Origin: Henricia sp. BOLD:AAB3569
Taxonomy: Eukaryota; Echinodermata; Asteroidea; Spinulosida; Echinasteridae
Direction of reading: 5' to 3'
Assembly: GCA_037783545.1 (NCBI GenBank)
Contig: JBBELK010000620.1
Location: 1,860,001-1,924,000 of the forward strand
Length of the DNA stretch: 64,000 bases
The position numbers and the translations under genes are program-made. Positions 11,755-23,300 of this stretch are shown one piece after another. Position 1 is the first letter of the stretch. Every line of letters starts with the position of its first letter. The notes below the pieces were generated by a model. It did no database searches. It was given only the letters and a program-made list of their open reading frames with translations, and was not told where the DNA came from.

Positions 11755-12260
11755 ATGATGCACAGTGGTATACTCCCCCAGGTTTTCCCCCTAGACCTCT
11801 GACACACCAGGCAGGTGCTCTACCAGCTGAGCTATGAGGCACAGTGGTATACTCCCCCAGGTTTTCCTCCAAGACCTTTGACACACCAGGCAGGTGCTCT
11901 ACCAGCTGAGCTATGAGGCACAAAGTGGTATACTCCCCCAGGTTTCCCCCTAGACCTCTGACACACCAGGAAAGTGCTCTACCGGCTGAGCTATGAGGCA
12001 CAGTGGTGTACTCCCCCAGGTTTTCCTCCAAGACCTCTGACACACCAGGCAGGTGCTCTACCAGCTGAGCTATGAGGCACAGTGGTATACTCCCCCAGGT
12101 TTTCCTCCAAGACCTTTGACACACCAGGCAGGTGCTTTACCAGCTGAGCTATGAGGCACAGTGGTATACTCCCCCAGGTTTCCCCCTAGACCTCTGACAC
12201 ACCAGGCAGGTGCTCTACCAGCTGAGCTATGAGGCACAATGGTATACTCCCTCAGGTTCG
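11755..12260 (-). repeat. tandem tRNA-like array, minus strand
   Basis: Seven units of about 79 bp carry the same D-arm and A-box block as the array at 7567-8220, in the opposite orientation. A B box (minus-strand GGTTCGAATCTC near 11708-11720) again appears only beyond the last unit at the 3' end. Confidence 0.8.
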
Positions 12261-12743
12261 ATTCCCTGCCCCCCCAAAAAAAATCCAAAATTAATTTCAC
12301 TGACGTCTCTATTTTCGCCAAAAAGGCCCTCAAATGTCTAACCATGTCTCACACATGTTCCCCAAAGGGGATTTGCACCCAAAAAAGCCTCATCTAGGAC
12401 CCAATATTTCGTTTAAATTATTGGTCCAGTTTTATTTTTTGAACCGCTGGCGTCGTCTGCTAGCGACAAAACGGACTGCCGTCTGCAAATAGTCGGGCCC
12501 TTTTCTTCTTGGAACTAGACATTTCTATGCCCGTTATCTCTTCGACAGGCGTGATATCACTTTTTATAATTCACTTGTACACAAAATCCATAGATTTTCA
12601 AGGTTTTCTGAAGCATTGATGCATCTATGTAGCTAAAATTTCTTCAGGCTAGTTTACCAACATTCTTCCTTAGATATGTTACACTCTTATTCCACGAATC
12701 TGTAAAAAGTGTTATCTTGCAAACAGTACACAGGGCCTTTAAA

Positions 12744-12877
12744 GGCAGAGGCTCGTCAGCAATGCGCGCGTGAGGCCAAATTCGTGCCACGAAATACGCA
12801 GCTCCATGCCTTTGCTATGGAGCTGCGTATTTCGTGGCACGAATTTGGTGCGCGCGCATTGCTAACGAGCCTGTGCC
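12744..12877. mobile_element. short perfect-hairpin element
   Basis: GGCAGAGGCTCGT and the block AATTCGTGCCACGAAATACG are followed, after a 10-bp loop, by their complements. It is a near-perfect 134-bp hairpin. Confidence 0.6.
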
Positions 12878-12904
12878 TTTGTATTCATGTTGATCAATTT
12901 ATTT

Positions 12905-13090
12905 ATTTATTTACCACATCCAACAGCGGAGAGACCGCCAATTACAGGAATGGGAGCAAGTGTGGTTGAGTGCCTTGCTCAAGGGCACAGGTGCCACAAC
13001 CCGTCGCGGCCCGGAATCGAACCTACATTCTAGTACTAGCACAGGAACTTAAGTTCGACGCATAGACCGCTCGGCCATAACACCCCACAA
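12905..13090. repeat. partial tRNA-derived SINE
   Basis: GTGCCTTGCTCAAGGGCACA and the complement of a B box (GGAATCGAACCTA) identify the family described at 51505-51855. Confidence 0.5.
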
Positions 13091-13623
13091 AAATTTGCCA
13101 TTTTCATGGTATGATTCTGGGCGTATAGCTGGGTACACATGCAAATACATGGTCTCTGAAAGCAACATCTAAAACGTTTACATAAAACGGACATTTTAAA
13201 ATGACCACTGAGGTTTTATTAAGAAATAATGGAGTCGACTACACATTACAGTGTTTTATGTACAGTATACAGACGAGTATAATTACAATGATTATTTGTA
13301 TTTAGATTGATAAAAAGTCAAAATAGCCCTAAATGAAATGGATTGAATGGACACACAACTATCATGGGGTGCAGGTCAACTCCAGGGCCCATCACAAATT
13401 TCCAAGTCTTAAATTGAGGTCATAAGCTATTCAAATGAAATGCAACAAAGTCATTATTTTGTACATGCTCATCCTCTTGCTTAGTAGGGAACGTTACCAG
13501 TGAAATCCTCATGTGATATAAGTAGTGTATGACTGTTTCATTACCATGACAATCACATGAAATTTTTGCTGGTAACCTAATTTTATCAAGCAAAGTTTTC
13601 CATGCTTAAGCAATTTTTCATGC

Positions 13624-14148
13624 TTAAAGATAGTATACATGATTGGTAAACTGTTACAAATAGTTGTATCCCTCTGTGTGATTGAAGATATGCATGATTA
13701 AAACCAACCTGAGCAAAACCCAGCACCGTACTTCGTCTAACTTTTGAGAAAACAGTAAAAAAAGGGTTTGCAGTCATTTCGCCCCAAAACCACTTCGCCC
13801 TGAACCATTTCGCCCTGAACCTTGGCCTGTGCACGAAGTGGTTTTGGGGCGAAGTGGCATTTAGGCGATGTAGTGTTTGGACGAAGAAATTTGGGGCGAA
13901 ATGGCACTCGGGCGAAGTGGTTTGGGGCGAAATGGCACTTGGGCGAAATGGTTTTGGGGCGAAATTAATTTTCGTCTCATGAGACGAAAACTAATTGTTT
14001 TACTCATTTCTCAAAGACTATAGCACTTCAGACAAAACCATTTCAGGGGAAGTTTTCTACGGTCATCATGTTTATATTGTGTAAGTTAGGCGTAAATCTG
14101 TGAACATTTCTGATTTTCGAGATTACCAATGATGTATACTGCCTTTAA
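13624..14148. mobile_element. TTAA-type MITE (copy 1) with internal GGGGCGAA repeats
   Basis: TTAA occurs at both ends and about 27-bp inverted ends read TTAAAGATAGTATACATGAT and TTAAAGGCAGTATACATCAT. The interior (13785-13965) is a run of short units containing TGGGGCGAAATGG or the inverse. TTAA duplications fit piggyBac or Kolobok-type transposition. Confidence 0.7.
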
Positions 14149-14237
14149 GTAGCTCTATGAAATTTCCCCCTGGTCTCAGTGGTTCTTTGACAATTTGCAC
14201 TAACTGGCGAGACCTGTTAATTGATTTAAATACATGA

Positions 14238-14391
14238 CCAGGGGTCGATTTCACAAACACTTGCGACGCGTCGAAAGTACCATACCCATCGAAACTCACC
14301 GAACACTTTGTAATTTTGATACGGGTTTGGCGAGTTGGGATGGATTTGGTATTTGCGACGCGTCGTAAATCTTTGTGAAATCGAACCCTGG
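14238..14391. mobile_element. small palindromic element with GCGACGCGTCG
   Basis: AGGGGTCGATTTCACAAA and TTTGTGAAATCGAACCCT are inverted ends, and GCGACGCGTCG appears in each arm. It is flanked by two imperfect copies of a 45-bp block starting GGTCTCAG (about 14173 and 14391). Confidence 0.6.
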
Positions 14392-14936
14392 TCTCAGAGG
14401 TTAGTTGACAATTTGTACTAACTGGCGAGACCTGTTTTTTTTCATTTAAATGCTGTCGACTCTCCGTTTTCTTTTGTCAACAAACTGAAACAATTTTACA
14501 TTTGTAGGTGGTATGTCATCGTATATTCTCATTGCATCAACTGCTGTTCCTATTGAACCCAATGCTTGACGGACAGTCGGCATTCCAATTGGTAAGTTAT
14601 GAAGACGTCACTGGTTGGAATAAACATCAAAAATGTCTTCAAGATCATAACCCAACCCGAGTCTGCCTTGAATAATACACTGCTTACAGGTAAAACAAAA
14701 CTCTACAGGTTGTTTTTAAAGATGTCAATGTTCTAAAGTAATAATGTCATGACATTAATGCAAGTGTTTTCAGCCTGACAAACATTCTGTTGTCATTTCA
14801 ATTTATCTTCAAGCAAACTTGAATCCATGTTTGTGAATTGTGATTGGTGGATCCATGTCAACAACAGTGTCACTTGTACTATGTACCCCTTCTGATTTTT
14901 ATGTCTCAATCTGCGTAATGCGTCCAATGCATAGTT

Positions 14937-15360
14937 CCGACCTGTCAATTAAGCCGAACCCGCCGACCAATCACAACAGAGCTAGCAGACAGCGCTCACT
15001 TAGGTCAAAGTGCATTGCCTCACAAAACAACATCACGCGATTTTCTGCCCATACGTTGTACGCGGTGTTCCGGGTGAATTTTTGGTTTCAAGGTCGGGCG
15101 ATTCGCTGTTCAAAAGTAAGAAAGCGAATTGTTATGAATATATGACATCTCTGTATTACTGGCCTTTTACTAAGTGCGTGCTACGGTAACTGTCGACATG
15201 AAACATGAATACCTTTGAGTTTTCTCCAATGAATCTGTGCTTTCCGTTGGAAGTCCCATTGGTTTGTGCAGTGTGTGTAGCCATTTTGACGATAGCGTGC
15301 GAGGCATAGCAACAATATCCAAGGGGCGGGGTTAATTGGGGCAATCTCGGAACTATGCAT
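14937..15360. mobile_element. MITE, ATGCATAGTTCCGA family (copy 1)
   Basis: Inverted ends ATGCATAGTTCCGA and TCGGAACTATGCAT. Interior blocks such as CCGACCAATCACAACAGAGC recur, inverted, at 43165-43605. Confidence 0.7.
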
Positions 15361-15443
15361 TATATTCCAAGTGCATTCAGTATGCATGTTTCCCAGCCTG
15401 TGCGTGTTAACAGTTCGTCAAGTTTGCTTGAAGATAAATTCAT

Positions 15444-15568
15444 TATCCCACTTGCGCTCGTGGAATACGGCATACTGTAGTGCGTCTGCGTCCCATATAC
15501 CACTCGACCTCGTGGGATATGGGACGCAGACGCACTACATTATGTATTCCACTCACGCTCATGGGATA
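15444..15568. mobile_element. short hairpin element
   Basis: TATCCCACTTGCGCTCGTGG and its near-complement flank an inner hairpin on GTAGTGCGTCTGCGTCCCAT. Confidence 0.55.
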
Positions 15569-15596
15569 ACTCATATTGTTCCACAGTTGTTTCAAC

Positions 15597-16086
15597 TAAA
15601 CTCCTCAAAAAAAGTTCGGAAAGTCAATTTTGACTGACGATTTCTCTCTTGTTGCAAAATAATTGTCCTTGAATTTTATATCATTGGAAAGCCCTGTTAT
15701 TCCTCTTTACGATGATGTGTCATTTGTTATGATTAAGCAATTGTGGGATGTGCAGCACAGCTGAATACGGGGGCGGGTGTAAAGTGAAATGTCACAAAAT
15801 GCATTGCTATTGTCAAAAAGTGCATTGACACATTCCCATCCTCCAAGCAAAAGGGGAATGCACTGCATGACAATAGCAGTGAATTTTGTGACATTTCACT
15901 TTCCACCCACCCCTGTATTCCGCTATACTGCACATCCCCCAATTGATTAATCATAACAAATGACACATCACTGTAAAGAGGAATAACAGGGCTTTCCAAT
16001 GATACAAAATTCAAGGGAAATGATTTAGTAACAAGAGAGAAATCGTCAGTCAAACTTGACTTTCCGAACGTTTTTTGAGGAGTTTA
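15597..16086. mobile_element. foldback element, AACTCCTC family (copy 1)
   Basis: A 490-bp near-complete palindrome flanked by TA, beginning AACTCCTCAAAAAAAGTTCG and ending with the complement. Other copies are at 27438-27835, 31822-32280 and 48823-49283. Confidence 0.8.
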
Positions 16087-16639
16087 TATTATAACTTTTA
16101 TAACATAATAGTACACAACATTCAGTAGTCTACAAACATAGACTCCACATTGAGACAATAAACCTATTGCTTTAAGATTTCTTTCCTTTTTAGTTACAAA
16201 TTTATTAAGAAAGAGTGAATTTAGAAAACCATGATCACAAGCATCTGAAAATGTACATATTTTCTTAAGCAGGAAATTCCACGAGTCAAGTCTGGACAGG
16301 AAAGAGCGCCCTCGTTTGTCGCTATGCCAACAAAGGAATTTAGGAAGGAACACCTGCAAATAGCAACAAGTCAGTACAAGAATAAGAGTAAATAGGTAAG
16401 ACTTATGGCTATGCATGGTGGGAATCAATATGTGTACGGGTTTGTGGTAGCACCATGTGAGTATCTCTTTTGACGACAGAGTACACTGTTCGAAACGTTG
16501 AGTTCACACATACAAAAGAGATATTCACATGGTGCTACCGCAAACTCATACACAAGAGTGAATACGTTTTAAAGGATGTATCATTTGCAAGATAAAACTT
16601 TTTACAGATTCGTGGAATAAGAGTGTAACATATCTGAGG

Positions 16640-16805
16640 AATGATGATGATGATGGCATCTTATATAGCGCACATATCTATCCTGTGGGATACTCATGCG
16701 CTTTACACATGATCACCCTGGTCATTGGGCACAACTCCCTGGGGAGTACGCAGCCCTGGCAGCCTGACACACGAGCGCTCAACGTCTGCGACCCTTGCAG
16801 GTAGA
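16640..16805. repeat. SINE-like fragment
   Basis: TTATATAGCGCACATATCTA and CATGCGCTTTACACATGATC resemble the 3' parts of the SINE fragments at 23886-24212 and 55.73-55.97 kb. Flanking sequence (16585-16640 and 16800-16880) is an inverted copy of 12.58-12.72 kb interrupted by this piece. Confidence 0.4.
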
Positions 16806-17163
16806 ATGTTGGTAAACTAGCCTGAAGAAATTTTAGCTACTTAGATGCATCAATGCTTCAGAAAACCTTGAAAATCTATATGTGGATTTTGGAAAGAAGT
16901 GAATGGTAAAAAATGGTAAAAAGGTCCTGTGCACGGGACTTTTTTAGAAAACCACCTTCAGTTGTCAATTTCCAGCATGAAATACCATTTTGGACGGAAA
17001 TAAATTCATGTGGTGTTTGTTACCATTGCTATCAACACTTTGAGTAAGGTTTTTCTTGTCAACTCATGAGAAACAAAATTGGGTGATTGCAAATGATACA
17101 ATGGGCCTTTAATTCGGGAAAATAATGAAGTTTGTAATAGCAAGGTATATATGCATTTAATCT

Positions 17164-17365
17164 TTACCAATTTGTTGTGACTTCGTTACCTTTTGTCGTG
17201 CTTGCAGAGTAAATAACCTGTCTCAAACATTGCCCAAACTCTTCCAGAATCAGCTTCTCAGCCATCGCCTGGGTATGCCGTCTCTGCTCGGTTTGCTCGG
17301 CCTGGGCTAGGAGACACTGGCAGGTAGCCTCGGCAACGTCATTTGTGATGAAGGAAAACGGTAAC
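17164..17365 (-). CDS. LIN54: LIN54 coding exon 9 (residues 680-746, C-terminus)
   Basis: The acceptor is CACACAG and the stop TAA is at 17166-17164. The exon encodes the helical C-terminus with [13 protein letters not shown] and [10 protein letters not shown], matching the human helix-coil-helix region. An ATTAAA hexamer begins 3 nt after the stop (17161-17156). Another ATTAAA near 17.11 kb is a more usual distance for polyadenylation. Confidence 0.96.
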
Positions 17366-20300
17366 CTGTGTGATGGATACCAGTCGGAGGTCAGTGCCAC
17401 AAGGATGTAAATAAAGTCATTGTTCTTATTATGATTTGCTAGCTTCCAAAAAGCAAAACCTGTATTACAAAAATTGTAGCTGTGCTGAAGTAAACTACTC
17501 ACAATAAGTTAAGGATATTGTGGGGTGTACGCAGTATTTTTTTTGAGGGTATGCATTCAGCTTGAATGATTTTGTATATGATTAGACAATTCGTCGCATT
17601 TTTCGCATAGTGGCGAATCAGCAAAATTCCACTTTCGAGTTATACGGCTTTTTAGTAATGCATATTCTGGTTCTTGGATTTCGTTTTCTAAAAAAATGTT
17701 ATTAGCGAAGAGTTTTACTAAAATTATGTTGGGTTTTTGGCATGAGTAAGGTTAATCTCGGAGGGATATTGGTGCCACGAACTACGCGAAAAAACAACAC
17801 CACGTGCGTATTATTCACCGCTCGTAACGCTATGGACTTTTTCACGATTCGTCACTATGCAAAAAATGCAAGCCGGCTGTGGTACTTATTCGCCGCGCCT
17901 ATTCTTTTGCATGTGTCTGTGACAATCTGAACTGTCGCCTTCAGTTTCGTCATTGATATTATCCCATCTGGATTTCAGACAAGGCCGGTACTTACACACA
18001 TGGACACGTGGTTATTTTAGCATTTGATTTATCAATTAATTCCTTCTTAAACGCTGCAAATTCCACAGTGTGTTTGATTTTTCCCCAAGTTAGGAGTGTT
18101 TGGTTCACGCAATGTCTGTTGGTTCCCGGCAGGAGGCGTTGCCTTGTAATGCGCAAGACGCCATCGGTCACCAGCGTAATGTCGGTATTTGTCACTACGC
18201 AAAAAACGCTGGGCCAATCATGAGCCTATTCGCCATTCTGCATTTTTTATAACTCAAAAACCACTCAAATTTTTGATTTAAAACCTTCACAAATGAAAAT
18301 TGGCATCTTTAGAACCCTAAATATGACAAAATCTCAATTTCGGAAAAATCGCTTATTCGCCACTATGCGAAAAATGCGACGAATTGTGTGGCGGTCTGGG
18401 AAAACCCGTCGGAAGTCGCCACGTACATTTTGTAGTTATGGGCCGATTTACAAAACAAAATCACCCTGATGTCATTTTTGAGATTTTAGTTCCAAAGTGA
18501 AGTTCTGGGGTGGATTGCAATATAACCGTCTTTAGTCTGAGACACATCATGTGTCCTAACTGAGTTTATGACATCTTAGCTACGACACATTGAAAAATGC
18601 CTTGCAATATCCAAAAGTTAGTACGTCTTAGCTAAGACATAAAAGCTTGTATGTCTTTACTGTTGTGAGCGGCGTTTCAATCGCATTCGTGCGTTTGCAT
18701 ACCATCGCGCATGTGCACTACATTACTTGCCGGTTGTTGCTGCCGTACGTACGCGTGACAGTGGCGTGAAAAACATCGTGAAAACTTTCAGAATTAACAT
18801 AGGTCCAGCTTGAATCGTAATTTCCTTTCAGTGGAAACTGAGTTTAAGAAAGATAAACTATCAACAAATAAACTTTTGATCCTAGTCACAATGCTCCTTT
18901 TGTCTAAATTTAGCAGGAAATTTAGAAAATGTTTCCAAAGACATAACTTAGGACACATATTAGGTGTCTTAAATTTTATGTGTCCTAGGACACAAGTTAG
19001 GATACATAAATGTTTATTGCAAGGCAAAATAATCTATGATGTCTTAGTGATGTCAGACTTAGGACGTCCTAGGGGTTAGGACGTCCTAACTGTCTTTATT
19101 GCAATCCACCCATGGTCTTTAAATTCCCTCTCAAAGTTTTTTTTCCTGAAAAATCAAAGTGTAAAATGTAATTTGCGTGTGTTTTAAAAACAAACACAAT
19201 TAGAAATAAGTATAAAATGCCAACTTTGAAGCCTGATTTGTCCGTTTGTGGGTTTTAGAATAAACCGTCTTCGAAAGGTCATAACTTTAGTTGTGGTTTA
19301 AATGTTGAACTCATTTAAACTATTCTGAGATAAGTAAAGGGTGTATTATTTGATTAAATGCTCAACAAGAATTGTAAAATTTTGACCATCCGACGGGTTT
19401 TCCCAGACCGCCACACAATTGTATCTGCATGACAGACACACCATGTGACAGGAATAGGTGAAAACAGTCATTTGAAAAAATATAAATTGCAAAAACGCAA
19501 CATACTAAAAATATCCCTAACTTATTGTGAGTAGTGTGCCTTGACTTGTCACTAAATGAGTACATTGAAACGCAAAAGAAATTTACCACCTTTTAAACCC
19601 TTAAATAGCAACAATAACACGGCGTGTAGAAATGTGTGAACTCATTTGTGAACAATAGTTTCCTCACTGTCAGACCAAACGGTGTCTGAAGGTCACTTGA
19701 ACCTTCAATGGTCACTTCATGGCACAGCTGTTGAACAGCTGTGTTAACTGTCAGTGATTAGCCAAGGGGTATGGGATGATTGTAATGAGCTGCACGTGAT
19801 GTCTTGATGTTGGCTTTAAAAAGGCCAGTGCAAAATGGGCATTTCAAGCAACATGCCACGATTGCAATCCATCCAAAGACTGGTAGGCAGTATGCGCCGA
19901 CGATGCACTGCCTGTATCCAAATCAATGGTGGCCACACACGCTATTGAAAGGGGACTGACATTGCACCCTCTTCTGTTCTTTACTGTAGAACAAACTGAT
20001 GTATCTTGGTCAAAAACTTGACATGTCATCAATAAAATGCCAATGTTTCAATTAGCAATTGTTGGTTTGTTTTATTTTGAACTGTTACAATTTCATTACA
20101 TTTTAAACAAGTGGTAAGTTTCTTTTGCGTTTCAGTATATTTGAGATGACGGCTTTGGGCACATACCTCTTGCCAGAATCGTTGACAATAGCGGGCTTTG
20201 ATGGGAAGTCATGCGACTGTAGTTTGGTGTTGGCATCAGTCTGTTGTTGGACTCGAACCTCGGCCGCATCGGCAAGGTGCATCAGGGTCTTACGCTCCGG

Positions 20301-23300
20301 ACTCTCCTCAAAGTTCTTACAGCCTACACACTTGCAGTTGCCCGAGCATAAGATCTTGGCCTGGGGGGTAGATGATGAATCAATCAATTATGCTAAAGGG
20401 GCCGTCCAAAGTTGTCAACATTTTCACGGAACTACAACGCATAGGAAAGGGGGAGGGGGGTCGGGGCCATGTACGACTTTACATGCACTGTAAAATGTTG
20501 ACATTTCACGGTAGTGACAATAAAATGTTAAGTAATATTTCGGGGGAGGGAGGGGGTCTTGAAAAAATACTACGCTCTGTAGAACCGGGAAAATTTGGAC
20601 ATCTTTGGACAGCCCTAACACAACAAGTGGATACACCTGTGCAGGTCCCTTATGCAATAGACTTTTATCACGGTGCGACCATCTTCCCTTTTCCCCTACT
20701 AAAATGAACGTAACCAAAGCGAGGCTTGCCGAAATAAAATAGTTTGGCCCCGTGTTGAAAATGTTCATTGTGTGCCTCACAATGACATGCGTGCCGCGGT
20801 GCGATCAAGAAAACGCGCAGCGCGGACATTGATTCTCTCAAAACAACAACGGAAGACTGCACGCGCTATCGCGCAGACACGCACTGATCATTCACTGACA
20901 CAAACGCGTACTATGCCGTGGGGAACAAGACAAAGATGGATGCACCGTGATAAAGGTCTATATGGGTGTGGCGTAGCCCTACAAATAGGGCTGTAAATAG
21001 CTCACTTTTGAAATCTGACTTTTTACACTGTCGCTATTACAGCCCTACTTGAGGTCCGTACGACAATACCAAGTCTCAAACTGCTCAAATCTGACAAAGT
21101 TTCACTACAAATATCGTCCGAAGCACATCAGACCAGAGCACTTTCACATACACCATTGTAATCCTGAGAGTCTAGTGTTTCATAAAATAACGGTAACGCT
21201 TACGGAATCGTCAATTTGGCCATCTACGGTGTCTTGAAACATTGGACAAAATTCAGACAACGTTCTGAGCTGCATGCCCTGGGCGACGCCATTTTAGCTG
21301 ATATACTGGACGATGGTGGCGCTTCTCGATCATGAGACGTCAAGGAGCCCGGCTAACTGTGCAATATTCATAATTCATATTGACGTCGCGTGTGTTTATC
21401 CCAGCTGGCAATACGTCACGCGCGCAGTGCAGTTATCGAACTGTGCGAGTGACGTACTTGCCAGCTGGGATAAACACACGGACATCAATATGAATTATGC
21501 ATATTGCACAGCCGGGCTCCTTGACCGAGAAGCGCCACCACGCGTCCAGCATATCAGCTAAAATGGCGTCGCCCAGGGCATGCAGCTCAGAACGTTGTCC
21601 GAATTTTGTCCAATGTTTCAAGACACCGTAGATGGCCAAATTGACGATTCCGTAAGCGTTACCGTTATTTTATGAAACACTAGACTCTCAGGATTACAAT
21701 GGTGTATGTGAAAGTGCTCTGGTCTGATGTGCTTCGGATGATATTTGTAGTGAAACTTTGTCAGATTTGAGCAGTTTGAGACTTGGTATTGTCGTACGGA
21801 CCTCAAGTAGGGCTGTAATGGCGACAGTGTAAAAAGTCAGATTTCAAAAGTGAGCTATTTACAGCCCTATTTGTAGGGCTAGGTGTGGCGCTACTTACCT
21901 CATAGCATTCACAGTAATTCTTGAGACAACCCGACTTTTTGCAGTTGCAACCTTTGTTATGCTGCCGTTCCAGTTCGCCATTACGCCCTTTGCCGATCTT
22001 TGGTTTGAATGCGTTTGGGTTCCGGTCCAGGCACGCCTTGATAGCTCTGGCTCGGTCCTCTTCGTGGTCCAGATTGTTGAAACAAGTGTTGCAGTTGCAG
22101 TTGCTGCAGAACTCGCCATTGGCAAAGCAGTCACAGTACCTTGGGTACAACAACCACCATTCAACTCAGTGTCAATTCATATTGATATGTGTATGCACTT
22201 TTCCTTTCAAAATTGGCACAGTAGACCGATCCAGTAAGCTCCGCCCATTTTAAAATTGACCAATCACAGCCTCAGGTTGAGGTAACCAAAAAGTGGATCT
22301 CCATTTTGGTTACCCGAGTCTTCAAAATTTTGTGCACAGAGCTACGGCGAAATGCAGCACGAGTGACGCAAAAACACCATAAACATAATTTTTATCAGCG
22401 CAGAGGACCCAAGCCGGTTTAAAACAGATTGTATAAGACTATCCCAACCTACTTTTAATCCCTTCATAAATGTGTTTTTGTGTAAACGGGAAAGACTCAC
22501 CAAAATTAGCTTGTCGTTTTGCTATGTTGTGCATTCACTGGGTTCTAGATGTGTGTCGAGATGTTTTTGTTCGATCGCTCGTGTTACGCGTATTACAGGC
22601 GTGTTGTTTGGCACGCACACGACCGGATACTTAAGTGCACATTTTGCTTTCGAGCATGCAGTTTCTGTGTGCATGTGCGTGTTTCAATACGCGCTGACCA
22701 GGGCGCGGGCGCTGACGCACGGCGCGGCCACGCGACTCTACTGCACACGTGCCTTACCTGTGTGGCATGTTGCTAGGCAATTTCTAAATGGTCGGAGCTT
22801 ACTGGATCGGTCTATTCTCATACAGTTATTACAAATTCTATACGTACACTTTAACAAACAAATCGACAAATGTAAAACCTTGTCTTCTGCAATTTTGAGT
22901 CCCAAAAAGACCCAGTATCAAACGTTCAAGTACTATAAATGTTTGGTAAGATGACAACCACCATAAAAACAAACTCATCTATAATAGACCGTATCGAATA
23001 GCTGCCATCTTGAAGGGCAACTTTTGACATGTAAATTAGTCAACAATGTAAGCACAAAATGTGCAACCATGCATGCCCTCAAGGAACAATTTCAAAGAAA
23101 ATGCCCCACAAGATGGCGGCTATTCGACACGGTATATTCTTGAAGCAGGTTAACTCACTCTATAACTCATGTTAAATTTGATGGTGAAAAATTTTGAAGG
23201 ATCATGTGATAACTGATTATTATTATTATTATTTCTTTCTGGTATTCATACCAAGGATTCCTCAATAGTGCTCATTGCACTGTCACTCGCAAGCGTGAGG

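Larger units (their letters stand above)
17495..19534. mobile_element. outer element with CTACTCACAATAAG ends, containing nested foldbacks
   Basis: Inverted ends CTACTCACAATAAGTTA and TAACTTATTGTGAGTAG. A short version without the nested insertions is at 47241-47563. Lies in LIN54 intron 8. Confidence 0.75.
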
